Of a DNA stretch of 64,000 nucleotides, positions 17,520 to 26,833 are shown one piece after another. The first letter of the stretch is position 1. Each line of letters opens with the position of its first letter. The notes beneath the pieces are model-generated. The model did not search any database and was not told the DNA's origin. It saw only the letters and a list, made by a program, of their open reading frames with translations. Position numbers and translations under genes: made by a program. This DNA is from Streptomyces sp. NBC_00178 (GTDB lineage Bacteria; Actinomycetota; Actinomycetes; Streptomycetales; Streptomycetaceae). The DNA is taken from assembly GCF_036206005.1 (NCBI RefSeq), contig NZ_CP108143.1, forward strand, positions 5,609,501-5,673,500. Direction: 5' to 3'.

Positions 17520-18748
17520 GTCCGAGCCCTCGCGGTGTCGCCCGCCTGCTGTCCGGCGCCGGTCTCGCCGCGGCCCTGGTGCTGCCGGTGGCCTGCCCGG
17601 CCGTGGCGCAGCCCCTCCAGCGGGTCCCGGCGGCCGACGGGAAGAAGGGGCAGGAGCTGCCCGGGATGCCGTCGGTACTCGACGCCGACGGGCAGGCGGC
17701 CTGCACCCCGGCCTCGCGCGCGGAGGCGAAGAAGCAGGACTGGTCGCGCCAGCGCCTGGACCTGGACCGCCTGCACGGACAGAGCACGGGCGCGGGGACG
17801 ACCGTCGCCCTGATCGACACCGGGGTGGCCACGGCCGCCGCCGGCCTGAGCGGCCGGGTCACCGCGCAGGGAGCGGCCGGTGACGACTGCGTCGGGCACG
17901 GCACCTTCCTGGCCGGGCTGATAGCCGGGACCGGCGGGGACAGCCCCCGCCTGGCCGGGGTCGCGCCGGCCGCGAAGATCCTCGCCCTGCGAGGCACGGA
18001 CCCGCGCGGCCGGGCGAGCGCGAGCCTCGTCACGGAGGCGGTACGCGAGGCGACGGCCGCCCGGGCCGACGTCATCGCCGTCGCGGTGGCGCTGCCGCGC
18101 CGGGACGCAGGACTGACCCGGGCGGTCGCCGACGCGCGCCGCGCGGGCGCGGTCGTGGTGGCCGCGGCCACTCCGGACCCGCCGTCCAGGGGTTCCGCCG
18201 ACGAGATCCCCGTGCGTACGTACTGGCCGGCCGGTGAACCCGGGGTGCTCTCGGTCGCCGACATGCTTCCCGGCGGTCTCCGCCCGGACGGCTCCCTGCG
18301 CACGTCCGGCATCGACCTGGCCGCCCCCGGTGCGGGCGTGGTCTCCGGCGGTCCGCGCGGCGACGGCCACTACCTCGGTGACGGCGCCTCGGTGGCCGCC
18401 GCGTACGCGGCCGGGGCCGTCGCCGCGGTCCGCGCGGCCTACCCGGGCGAGGCGCCCGACGACGTCGTCCGCCGCCTGACGGCGACCGCGTACCCCGCGG
18501 ACATCCCGCAGTTGGACCCGTACGCCGCCGTCACCACGATCCTCGGCGAGCCCGGTGCGCGCGGCGCCGGGCGCCCCGCGGAGCCGGTGGCGCTGCGTGA
18601 CACCTCCTCGGCCGATCGTGCGACGAGCCGCGCGACCCTGTTCGTCCTCCTCGGCTCGGCCGGGGTCCTCGCCGCCCTCTGGGCGGGCTTCGCCTTCTCC
18701 CGCGCCCGTGCGCGCGGCTGGCGCCCGGCAGGCGCGGGCGGACCCTGA
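17516..18748 (+). CDS. mycP: type VII secretion mycosin (subtilisin-like protease MycP)
   Basis: This 410-residue membrane-anchored S8 serine protease of ESX systems stabilises the core complex and processes substrates outside the membrane. A Sec signal covers residues 1-31 (LLSGAGLAAALVLPVACPAVAQ). The triad is D101 (VALIDTGV), H128 (CVGHGTFLAG) and S292 (GDGASVAAAYAAG). A C-terminal membrane helix spans ~373-395, followed by a basic cytoplasmic tail. C63 and C125 could form the mycosin disulfide. Two oddities: the oxyanion asparagine region, usually AAGN, reads AAATPD (216-221), and the usual G-T-S-x-A-x-P serine motif is degenerate. The start overlaps the EccA-like stop by 4 bp, so the two are translationally coupled. 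A very strong terminator follows. Confidence 0.85.
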   Translation: MSPSPRGVARLLSGAGLAAALVLPVACPAVAQPLQRVPAADGKKGQELPGMPSVLDADGQAACTPASRAEAKKQDWSRQRLDLDRLHGQSTGAGTTVALIDTGVATAAAGLSGRVTAQGAAGDDCVGHGTFLAGLIAGTGGDSPRLAGVAPAAKILALRGTDPRGRASASLVTEAVREATAARADVIAVAVALPRRDAGLTRAVADARRAGAVVVAAATPDPPSRGSADEIPVRTYWPAGEPGVLSVADMLPGGLRPDGSLRTSGIDLAAPGAGVVSGGPRGDGHYLGDGASVAAAYAAGAVAAVRAAYPGEAPDDVVRRLTATAYPADIPQLDPYAAVTTILGEPGARGAGRPAEPVALRDTSSADRATSRATLFVLLGSAGVLAALWAGFAFSRARARGWRPAGAGGP

Positions 18749-18771
18749 ACGCGCTGAGCCGACCGTACGAC

Positions 18772-18816
18772 GGCGGGCTCCGTCCCCGAGGTGCTGCCTC
18801 GGGGACGGAGCCCGCC
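18772..18816. terminator. perfect 19-bp hairpin, bidirectional terminator
   Basis: A perfect 19-bp stem with a 7-nt loop lies between the convergent mycP and eccC genes, starting 23 bp after the mycP stop and ending 18 bp before the eccC stop. It is the strongest simple hairpin I found in the window. Confidence 0.85.
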
Positions 18817-18833
18817 CTCGTACCGTCCCGGTC

Positions 18834-21800
18834 CTACTGCGCCCGGCTCTCCTCCACCAGCGCGGTCTGCATCAGGCGCGGCTTGCGGCGCGCGATGTGC
18901 AGGGCCCGGCCGGGCGGAAGGTTGAGGGGCTTCGCGTTGCCGAAGAGGCGGCCTTCCGTGGGCGGGCAGGACAGAAGCACGGCAGGGTTGTTGGCCTCGT
19001 CCAGACGGCGGATCAGACCGTCGCTGAGTCCGCGGCCCGCGCCCATGGCGCTGCGGGCCACGACCAGGTGGAGGCCCATCTCGAAGCCGAGGGTGACGTT
19101 CTCGAAGAGCGGCTCGAAGGGGCTCTGGAAGGAGTTGCCGGAGACCATGTCGTAGTCGTCGACCAGGATGAACAGCCGCGGACCGGTCCACCAGTCGCAC
19201 GCGCGCATGCGGGAGGGGGCGATGTCCGCGCCCGGCACGCGGGTCTTCAGCGCGCGGGACGCGCCGTCGATCGTCTCCTTGAGGCTGTCCAGCGAGATCA
19301 CGTGCCCCAGCCGGTACTCCTCGGGCACGGCGTCCACCAGGGTGCGGCGGTAGTCCACCGCGATGATCTTCGCCTCCTCGGGCGTGTACCGGTCCGTGAT
19401 GCCCTTGCTGATGGCGCGCAGCAGATTGGTCTTGCCGCTCTCGGTGTCGCCGACCACGATCAGGTGCGGGGTACGGCTGAAGTCGTGCCACACCGGTTCC
19501 AGGGCGTCCTGGTCGATGCCGAGCGCCAGGCGCATGCCGCCGCCCTCGGTGGGCTCGGGCGCCGGGAGGTCCGCCAGCGGCATCCGGTGCGGCAGCATCC
19601 GCACCTGCGGGGCCGGTGCGCCCTGCCAGTGCCGGGAGATCTCGGCGACCAGATGGGCGACACCCTCGCCGAGGTCGTCCAGGGAACCGCTGCCGTCCAG
19701 CCGGGGCAGACCGGCGAGGAAGTGCATCTTGCTGTCGGCGGTGATGCCCCGGCCGCCGCTGCGCGGCACCGAACGGGCCTTGCGGGTGTCGATCTCGGAG
19801 TCCATCGGGTCACCCATCCGCAGTTCGAGGCGGGTGGCGGCCTGGTCCCGGACCTGGGCGGAGAGCTCCACCCACCGGGTGGTCGTGATGATGAGGTGGA
19901 TGCCGTAGTTGAGGCCCCGCGCGGCGAGTTCGTTGAACTTCGGGATGAGGTCGTCGTAGTCCTGGCGGACCGTGGACCAGCCGTCGACGACCATGAACAC
20001 GTCCCCGAACGGTTCGTCGGGGAACTCCCCGGCGGCCCGGCGGCGGCGGTAGGACTGCATGGAGTCGAGGGTGTGGTCCACGAAGAACTGCTCGCGCCGG
20101 GCGAGCAGCGTCATCACCTCGGCGACGGCCCGGTGCACCCGCTCCGGGTTGAGCCGCGCCGCGACCCCGCCGACGTGCGGGAGGGCGGCGAGCTGCGAGA
20201 GCCCGCCACCGCCGAAGTCGAGGCAGTAGAACTGGACTTCGCCGGGTGTGTGGGTGAGGGCGAGAGCGGCGATCAGGGTCCGGGCCAGGGTGGACTTGCC
20301 GCTCTGGGAGCCGCCCGCGACGGCGACGTGGCCGCCGGCTCCCGAGAGGTCCACGACCAGCGGGTCACGGCGCTGCTCGAACGGCTTGTCCACGAGGCCG
20401 ACGGGAACCCGCAGTCTGCCCGTGCCGTGCCATCCGGCGGCCGTGAGCCCGCGCTCGGGGTCGGCGGCGATGCCGGGAAGCAGAGCGTCCAGCGGGGAGG
20501 GCTCGTCGAGGGGCGGCAGCCACACCTGGTGCGCGGCGGGGCCGGAGTCCCGCAGCCGGTCGAGGGCCACGTCGAGCAGGGCCTCCTCCTCGCCCGCCTC
20601 CTCGGTCTCGGGCTCGGGCTCGGGCGCCGGGTCCAGTGTCCGCGGCACCACCCAGCCGCTGGTCCACGGCACCACCTGACTGGCGACCCTGGCCCGGACC
20701 ACCGCGCCGGTCCTGCGGCGGTAGGTACCGGACGAGTACGCGGCACGGAACCGGGTCAGCGCCTCCACGCCGGACTTCAGGTAGCCGCTGCCGGGCTGGG
20801 CCGGCAACTCGTAGGCGTCCGGTACGCCGAGGACGCCCCGGCTCTCCATGGCGGAGAAGGTGCGCAGGCCGATGCGGTACGAGAGGTGGCTCTCCAGTTG
20901 GTGCATGCGGCCCTCGTCCAGGCGCTGCGAGGCGAGCAGCAGGTGCACTCCGAGTGAGCGGCCGAGCCGGCCGATCATCACGAACAGGTCCATGAACTCA
21001 CGGTGCGCGGAGAGGAGTTCACTGAACTCGTCGACCACCACGAAGAGGCTTGGCAGCGGGGTGAGGTCCGCACCGGCGGCGCGGGCGCGCTCGTACTCCA
21101 GGGCTGAGGTGTAGTTACCGGCGGAGCGCAACAGCTCCTGGCGGCGTATGAGTTCACCGTGGAGCGCGTCCTGCATGCGTTCGACGAGGGCGACCTCGTC
21201 GGCGAGGTTGGTGATGACGGCCGAGGTGTGCGGAAGTTCCTCCAGGCCGAGGAAGGTGGCGCCACCCTTGAAGTCGACCAGGATGAAGTTGAGCGTTTCG
21301 GAGGAGTTGGTGAGGGCGAGGCCGAGCACGAGGGTCCGCAGGAGCTCGCTCTTGCCCGAGCCGGTGGCCCCGATCAGCATGCCGTGCGGCCCCATGCCGC
21401 CCTGCGCGGACTCCTTGATGTCGAGGTCGACGGGCCGGCCGTCCGCGCCGACCGCGATCGGCACCCGCAGCCGGGTGGAGCCCGTGTGCCGGTTGAAGAG
21501 GGTGTGCGGGTCGTGCCGGTGCAGGTCGGGGATGCCGAGGAGCGTCGTCAGCTCGACGTCGGCGTCCAGGGGCTGCGCGATGTCGGTGCCCAGGCTCATC
21601 CGGCGGGGGGTGAGCAGCCGGGCGAGCGACTCGGCGCCCACCGGGCCGAGCCGGTCCGGCCTGCCGAGCGGCACGGAACGCTCCTTGCGGCTGCGGTCGG
21701 TGCGCACCAGGCTCACCCGGTCGGGCCCGGCCGTCAGCCGCAGCGTGTTGCGGCCCGGCCGCCAGCGCAGCGCCCCGGACACGTCCAGGGCCAGCGCGTT

Positions 21801-22901
21801 GCGGTAGCCGTGACCCTCCCAGCGGTGCCCCTCGGGCACGGTGACGCCGTCCAGGACGACGATCGTGTACGGCTCGTCCCGGCCGGGGCGGGCATCCGGG
21901 TCGAAGGCCGGACGTTCGGCGAACTCCACGCCGAGCAGGTCGTCCAGCTCGGTCAGGTCGGCGGTGATCCGGCGGGCCTGGCCCGCACCGTCCTCCTCGT
22001 GCGGATCCAGCACGTGCGGCAGCCACTTCGCCCACTCCCAGTCGGGCCGCCGCTCGTCGCTCACGCACAGGGCGATCCACAACTCCTCGGGTGCGTGGAA
22101 CACCGCGAGCTGACCGATGACGGCGCGTACCAGGGCGCGTACCGCCTCGGCCCCGGCCTCCGGGACCGCCGCGCCGCCCTCCCCGGTCGCCGGGACGGCC
22201 GAAGGGGCGGCAGCGCCGTCGCCGTCGCCGGGCGTCTCCTCGGGGCGCAGGAGGATGCGGGCCGAGGACCTCAGGTAGAGGCCGAGGGGCTGCTCGGGAA
22301 TGGTGGAGTAGGCGCGGATGAAGCGGCGCAGGGCATGGGCGCAGAGCGGTTCGAGATCCTCCACCGGGCGGGTGGAGACCGGGTCCAGCGTGAGCGCGAG
22401 CTGCTGCTCGCCCACCGCGAGCCGGACCTCGCCGAAGTCCTCGTCGGCCGGGCGGCGTTCCCAGAGCCGCGAAGTGCGTGCCAGCGAGCGCAGGGAGTGC
22501 GGCTCCGGGTGGCGCCAGGCCAGCGCCCGCTGCTGCTCGGCGATCGTGGTGCGGACCCGCTTACGGGTCTGCGCCAGGTAACGGAGGTAGTCGCGGCGCT
22601 CACCCCTGAGACGCTGCTTGCGCTCGCTGGAGCGGCGCATCAGCTGCCCCAGCAGCATGGCGCCGGCCGACAGTGCCATGACGCCCATCGCCAGATACAT
22701 GAAGACGCCGTTGCCACCCCCGGGCCGCAGGAACATCAGCATCATCGACACCGACATCAGGGCCATCGGCAGATATGTCCATATCGCCGAAGTGTCGGGC
22801 ACCGTCTCGGCGAGGACGGGTGGTTCCTGGAGGGTCAATTGCCCCTCGGGCATCTCCGGTCCGCGCCTGCGGGCCGGCCGGCGAAACAGCACCACACTCA
22901 A
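18834..22901 (-). CDS. eccC: type VII secretion protein EccC (three FtsK/SpoIIIE ATPase domains)
   Basis: The motor ATPase of the ESX machine has 1355 residues in one chain, the fused EccCa+EccCb form. Two membrane helices near residues 39-59 and 65-86 are followed by a stalk. Three FtsK-type ATPase domains carry Walker A GATGSGKS (K517), GGSQSGKS (K869) and GDTESGKT (K1157). Walker B-like strands are VVVDEF, MVVDGW and ILVDDY; only the first has the canonical Asp-Glu pair, matching the known pattern in which ATPase 1 drives transport and the others bind the EsxB signal. The start is a TTG (22899-22901), 9 nt after GGAGG; a GTG 6 nt later is the alternative. It is the only core gene on the minus strand. 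Confidence 0.93.
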   Translation of the reverse strand: MSVVLFRRPARRRGPEMPEGQLTLQEPPVLAETVPDTSAIWTYLPMALMSVSMMLMFLRPGGGNGVFMYLAMGVMALSAGAMLLGQLMRRSSERKQRLRGERRDYLRYLAQTRKRVRTTIAEQQRALAWRHPEPHSLRSLARTSRLWERRPADEDFGEVRLAVGEQQLALTLDPVSTRPVEDLEPLCAHALRRFIRAYSTIPEQPLGLYLRSSARILLRPEETPGDGDGAAAPSAVPATGEGGAAVPEAGAEAVRALVRAVIGQLAVFHAPEELWIALCVSDERRPDWEWAKWLPHVLDPHEEDGAGQARRITADLTELDDLLGVEFAERPAFDPDARPGRDEPYTIVVLDGVTVPEGHRWEGHGYRNALALDVSGALRWRPGRNTLRLTAGPDRVSLVRTDRSRKERSVPLGRPDRLGPVGAESLARLLTPRRMSLGTDIAQPLDADVELTTLLGIPDLHRHDPHTLFNRHTGSTRLRVPIAVGADGRPVDLDIKESAQGGMGPHGMLIGATGSGKSELLRTLVLGLALTNSSETLNFILVDFKGGATFLGLEELPHTSAVITNLADEVALVERMQDALHGELIRRQELLRSAGNYTSALEYERARAAGADLTPLPSLFVVVDEFSELLSAHREFMDLFVMIGRLGRSLGVHLLLASQRLDEGRMHQLESHLSYRIGLRTFSAMESRGVLGVPDAYELPAQPGSGYLKSGVEALTRFRAAYSSGTYRRRTGAVVRARVASQVVPWTSGWVVPRTLDPAPEPEPETEEAGEEEALLDVALDRLRDSGPAAHQVWLPPLDEPSPLDALLPGIAADPERGLTAAGWHGTGRLRVPVGLVDKPFEQRRDPLVVDLSGAGGHVAVAGGSQSGKSTLARTLIAALALTHTPGEVQFYCLDFGGGGLSQLAALPHVGGVAARLNPERVHRAVAEVMTLLARREQFFVDHTLDSMQSYRRRRAAGEFPDEPFGDVFMVVDGWSTVRQDYDDLIPKFNELAARGLNYGIHLIITTTRWVELSAQVRDQAATRLELRMGDPMDSEIDTRKARSVPRSGGRGITADSKMHFLAGLPRLDGSGSLDDLGEGVAHLVAEISRHWQGAPAPQVRMLPHRMPLADLPAPEPTEGGGMRLALGIDQDALEPVWHDFSRTPHLIVVGDTESGKTNLLRAISKGITDRYTPEEAKIIAVDYRRTLVDAVPEEYRLGHVISLDSLKETIDGASRALKTRVPGADIAPSRMRACDWWTGPRLFILVDDYDMVSGNSFQSPFEPLFENVTLGFEMGLHLVVARSAMGAGRGLSDGLIRRLDEANNPAVLLSCPPTEGRLFGNAKPLNLPPGRALHIARRKPRLMQTALVEESRAQ

Positions 22902-23303
22902 GGAACAGAACCTCCGGTTTCACAGCCTTCCGGTCCGTACCGAATGCAGGAGGACCCGGTAGCGGAAAAGGCCGCAGCGCGCTGATTCCCGGGTCCACGC
23001 GTGACGCGGTGAACGCCGGGTGAATGATTCGAGCCGACGGCGGCGGACGGCCAACTCCCTTGACGGGCAATTGCATACGGGATAGGACGCCGGTCCGCAG
23101 TACGACACGGTGGTCGTAGGCAGTAGTCTGCATTCACCGAACGCGACCTGTCCACGCGGGAGTGCTGGACGCCGGACATCGGACCCGATTCCGTTGCCCG
23201 TCAGCCCTGTTCCCGCCGTGCGGACCTTCCGTACTGTTCGCACGTCCCCCGGTCCGGGGGAGTCCTCCTGTCAAAGCCTCCACGGAAGACGAGAGTTCAG
23301 CCG
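22902..23303. other. 402-bp divergent intergenic region, eccC/eccD
   Basis: This gap separates eccC and eccD and contains a strong plus-strand promoter candidate for eccD. I could not identify a matching minus-strand promoter for eccC. No coding sequence is convincing. Confidence 0.5.
23060..23088 (+). promoter_or_regulatory. HrdB-type promoter candidate for eccD-eccB
   Basis: TTGACG (23060-23065), a 17-nt spacer and TAGGAC (23083-23088) match the Streptomyces housekeeping consensus TTGACN-17/18-TAGRRT well. Start of transcription would be near 23095, giving a ~210-nt leader before eccD. Confidence 0.6.
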
Positions 23304-24710
23304 ATGACCGACAGTGCGGTGGCCGAATCGTGCCGCCTGACCGTGCGTGCGCCGAGCGTCACCATTGATCTGGCCGTGCCCGCCGACGTCCCGGTCGCCG
23401 ACCTGCTGCCCACGCTCCTGCGTTACGTCGGCGAGGAGGCCGAAGAGGCCGGACTCGACCACGCGGGCTGGGTGCTCCAGCGGCTCGGTGACGCCCCGCT
23501 CGACGAGGAGAGCACCCTGGCCCGCGCCGGGCTCGCCGACGGCGCCGTGCTCTACCTCCGCCCGCACACCGAGGCGCTGCCCGAGGCGCGGCTCGACGAC
23601 CTGGTCGACGGGATAGCCGACACCGCCGCCCGGCGGCTCCACACCTGGCACCCCGGGGCCGCCCGCGGGCTGCTCGTGGGCACCGTGGTCGCGACCGTGG
23701 CCGCCGCTCTCCTCCTCGTCTTCCGGCCCGGGGTGGCCGGCTCGGGCTCCACCCGGGCGGCCTGCGCCGCGGTGGCCGGGCTGCTGCTGCTCGCGGGCGC
23801 GGGCTCCGCCAGCCGCGCGGTGGGCGACCGGTTGTCCGCGACCGCCCTCGGCCTGATGGTCGCCCCCTGCCTGGCCCTGGCCGGCTGGGTGCTCCCCGGC
23901 GGCGACATCACCGGACCGGACGCGGCGCAGGTCGTGGGAGCCCGGCTGCTCGCGGCGGGCGCCGCCGGCGCGGGCGGTGCGGTCATCGCGCTCGCCGCGA
24001 CGGCTGTGGGCGCCCCGGCCCTGCTGGCCACCGCGGTGGTCTCGGTGGCCTCCGCGATCGCCGGAGCCCTGATGGGATACACCGGCCTGGGTGTGCCCGC
24101 CGCAGTGGCGATCGTGGCCACGGTGGTCGCGCTCGCCGCCGGGACGGTCGCCCCCTTCGCCTTCAAGCTGGCCGGGATGCGGCTTCCGTCGCTGCCCTCG
24201 TCCGCCGGGCAGCTCCAGGAGGGCATCGACCCGTACTCGGGTGACGAGGTGGCCGAGCGCACCGAACTGGCCGGGCGCTGGGTCACCGCGCTCTTCGCGG
24301 CCACCGGGGTCATCGCCGCCGCCGCACTGGTCGTGCTCGCCCAGCACCCGAACCTGCCCGAGGTGCTGACCGCACTGGTCCTGAGCCTCCTGCTGCTCCT
24401 GCACTGCCGGGGCCTGGTGCACATCGGCCAGCGGCTGACGCTCGCCGTCCCGGGCATCTGGGGCCTGCTGCTGCTCGCCCGCGCCTGGGCCGTCGACAGC
24501 GACGGCACCGGACGCATGGTCGTCTTCGCGGTGCTGCTCGCCGCCGCCGCCGGACTCGTGACCGCCTCGTGGACGGTGCCCGGCCGACGGGTGCTGCCGT
24601 ACTGGGGCCGGGCGGCGGAACTCGCGCACACCGGCTTCGCCGTCGCGCTGCTCCCGCTCAGCCTCTGGGTGACGGGCCTGTTCGGCTGGCTGCGCGGCCT
24701 GTTCGGCTGA
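23304..24710 (+). CDS. eccD: type VII secretion integral membrane protein EccD
   Basis: EccD is a 468-residue channel-forming core component of ESX systems. Residues ~10-95 form the cytoplasmic ubiquitin-like domain (CRLTVRAPSVTIDLAVPADV ... GLADGAVLYLRP). From residue ~117 onward the chain is almost continuously hydrophobic, with about eleven membrane helices such as LLVGTVVATVAAALLLVF and VLTALVLSLLLLLHC. A conserved amphipathic loop, LPSLPSSAGQLQEGID, lies between helices. Length and topology are normal. eccB follows 46 bp later on the same strand, so the two form an operon from the promoter at 23060. Confidence 0.92.
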   Translation: MTDSAVAESCRLTVRAPSVTIDLAVPADVPVADLLPTLLRYVGEEAEEAGLDHAGWVLQRLGDAPLDEESTLARAGLADGAVLYLRPHTEALPEARLDDLVDGIADTAARRLHTWHPGAARGLLVGTVVATVAAALLLVFRPGVAGSGSTRAACAAVAGLLLLAGAGSASRAVGDRLSATALGLMVAPCLALAGWVLPGGDITGPDAAQVVGARLLAAGAAGAGGAVIALAATAVGAPALLATAVVSVASAIAGALMGYTGLGVPAAVAIVATVVALAAGTVAPFAFKLAGMRLPSLPSSAGQLQEGIDPYSGDEVAERTELAGRWVTALFAATGVIAAAALVVLAQHPNLPEVLTALVLSLLLLLHCRGLVHIGQRLTLAVPGIWGLLLLARAWAVDSDGTGRMVVFAVLLAAAAGLVTASWTVPGRRVLPYWGRAAELAHTGFAVALLPLSLWVTGLFGWLRGLFG

Positions 24711-24756
24711 GAGCAGCCGTACGACCCGTACATCGGACACGAGTTGAGGAGAGGCC

Positions 24757-26361
24757 GTGCAGTCCAAGCGCGACCAGGTTCAGGCGCACAGCTTCATGAT
24801 GGGCAGGCTGAGTTCAGGTCTGCTGACGGCCGACCCGGACGCCCCCGAGAGCCCGCTCGGGCGCACCACCCGGGGTGTGGTGTTCGGCGTCCTGGTGACC
24901 GTCCTGATCGGCGCCGGTGCCACCGTGTTCGGTCTGCTGCGCCCGGGCGGCAACGACGGCTGGCGGGACGGCGAGCACCTGGTGGTCAACCGTGACACGG
25001 GCGCCCGCTACCTCTGGACCGGCACCGACGGCGTGCTCCATCCCGTACGCAACTACGCCTCCGCTCGGCTTATCGGCGGCTCCGACCTGGCGACCGTCGA
25101 CGTGGCAACCGCCTCGCTGCGGGACGTGCCCGTGGGCCCGCCGGCGGGCATACCCGGCGCACCCGACGCGGTGCCCGGACCGGGTGAACTCGACGACGGC
25201 GCCTGGCACATGTGCGTGACCGGGCCCGGCGGTCCGCTCCCCAGCACGTCCGGTGGGGTGACCGGAAGCGGTGTGGAGGAGCCCGGTGCCACCACGGTGG
25301 TCGCGGGGGCTCCGCTCGGCGCCCAGGGCATCGGCGGCGGCCGGGGCGTGCTGGTCGTCGGACCCGAGGACACCGAGTACCTGGTCTGGCGGGGCAGCAG
25401 GCTGCCGCTCGACCGCGATTCCGACGCCCGCAACGCCCTGGGCTACGGCTCGGAGCAGCCGATGCCCGTCTCGGCGGCCTTCCTCGACGCGCTGGCCCCC
25501 GGCCCCGCTCTGAAGCCACCCTCCGTGCCCGGGCGAGGTACGCGAGGGCCCGACCTGGGTGGCGAAGCCACCCGGATCGGCCAGCTTTTCGAGGTGAGCG
25601 TGCCCGGCGGCGGCAGCACGTACCACCTGCTGCAGAAGGACGGGCTCGTGCCGCTGACGCGTCTCGGCGCCGCTCTGGTGCTGGGTGACCCCGCCACGCA
25701 GAAGGACGCCTACGAGGGGCGCTCGCCCGAGGTACGGGCGGTCGGAGCGGACGCGCTGCGCACCCACCGGGCGAAGGACTCCGCGCCCGCCGCTTCCGCG
25801 GAGCTCCCGGACAGCCCGCCCGCCCCGCAGTCCGCCCCGCGCGGTACGGCGCTCTGCGCGCAGGTGGACGGCGGCGACGGCGGCACCCGGATCAAGTCCG
25901 TGCTGGTGCCGCTGAGCCGCCTCGCGCCGGTCGTGGTGTCGGAGGGCACCGCCCAGCCGCTCGCACCGGCGTGCGTCCGGACGGACGCCACGGTCGTACG
26001 GCCGGGACGAGGCGCCCTCGTACGCGCCCTGAACGCCAGCGGCGCGGCGCACGCCGGCACCACCTATCTGGTCGCGGAGAACGGCGTCAAGTACCGCGTT
26101 CCGGCCAAAGATGCTCTGGCCGCCCTCGGCTACGGCGCAGGGGACATCGGCTCGGTACCCGCACCGATGCTGGCCGCGCTCCCGACCGGCGCCGACCTGG
26201 ACCCGGGCGCCGCGTCGGGCGCCTCCGATCCCCGGGTGACGGCTCCGCGCTGCGGCACCGGCGAGGCGCAGGCGGAGCGCGCGCCGGAGGGCGCGGCGGA
26301 AGCCGCGGCCGCAGCGGCGGGCGAGCCGGGGACCGCCGCGGTGTCCGGCTCCTCGTCCTGA
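24757..26361 (+). CDS. eccB: type VII secretion protein EccB
   Basis: EccB is a 534-residue core component with a short cytoplasmic N-terminus, one membrane helix and a large extracytoplasmic domain. The N-terminus QSKRDQVQAHSFMMGRL is the family signature. The helix is GVVFGVLVTVLIGAGATVFGLL (~40-61). The exported part has the repeated beta-rich units of EccB (for example EYLVWRGSRLPLDRDSDARN and TYLVAENGVKYRVPAKDALAALGY) and three cysteines placed as in the family, consistent with disulfides. The C-terminal ~35 residues are Ala/Glu-rich. Translation starts at a GTG preceded by GAGGAGA. The absence of a second downstream core gene before the esx genes is notable. Confidence 0.92.
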   Translation: MQSKRDQVQAHSFMMGRLSSGLLTADPDAPESPLGRTTRGVVFGVLVTVLIGAGATVFGLLRPGGNDGWRDGEHLVVNRDTGARYLWTGTDGVLHPVRNYASARLIGGSDLATVDVATASLRDVPVGPPAGIPGAPDAVPGPGELDDGAWHMCVTGPGGPLPSTSGGVTGSGVEEPGATTVVAGAPLGAQGIGGGRGVLVVGPEDTEYLVWRGSRLPLDRDSDARNALGYGSEQPMPVSAAFLDALAPGPALKPPSVPGRGTRGPDLGGEATRIGQLFEVSVPGGGSTYHLLQKDGLVPLTRLGAALVLGDPATQKDAYEGRSPEVRAVGADALRTHRAKDSAPAASAELPDSPPAPQSAPRGTALCAQVDGGDGGTRIKSVLVPLSRLAPVVVSEGTAQPLAPACVRTDATVVRPGRGALVRALNASGAAHAGTTYLVAENGVKYRVPAKDALAALGYGAGDIGSVPAPMLAALPTGADLDPGAASGASDPRVTAPRCGTGEAQAERAPEGAAEAAAAAAGEPGTAAVSGSSS

Positions 26362-26833
26362 CCGTGGCCCTTACCCGGCACATACCGCATAGGCCGCCGA
26401 AGAAAGAGAGCCGACGAAAGAGATAGGGCCGGGGAGAAATTTTCCCACGCGTGCGGCGGCCCGTCCGATCCGTCATGTGCCGATCGCGAAGAGAAACCTC
26501 AGAGAAAGCTCAGATTTCCACCGGGGCGCACCCGCGGAAATGCCGGGAATGCGCGCGCGCCGCCGGAAACGGGCTGCTTCGATGCCCGTTTGCCTTCTCC
26601 TGCCGCCCGTTCGCCGACCGTTTTGCGCCCGGGGGTGCGATGGCTCGCCCGGCCACGGGACCGGTGTGTTCATCCCGTCGCAACATTGCGACAACTCCCG
26701 CGCCGTACAAGGATTCTGACGAACCGCCCTATGCTCAAATCTTGCCCAACACACGTTGCGCGGAACGCGGGGTTCTCTTTAGCCTCAGCGGGCAACGCCG
26801 CAACGAGACCGGCCTCGACGAAGGGAGCGCGAC
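26362..26833 (+). promoter_or_regulatory. 472-bp regulatory region upstream of the WXG100 genes
   Basis: This non-coding, locally AT-rich stretch is unlike the compact remainder of the locus. Two plus-strand promoter candidates are TTGCGA-17-AAGGAT (26686-26714) and TTGCGC-18-TAGCCT (26756-26785). It also holds a 16-bp imperfect palindrome (GGGGAGAAATTTTCCC, 26431-26446) and an inverted repeat around 26513-26540 (ATTTCC ... GGAAAT), both possible operators, plus GAAAGAG-type purine repeats. It presumably gives the esx genes their own high-level, regulated transcription. Confidence 0.5.
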
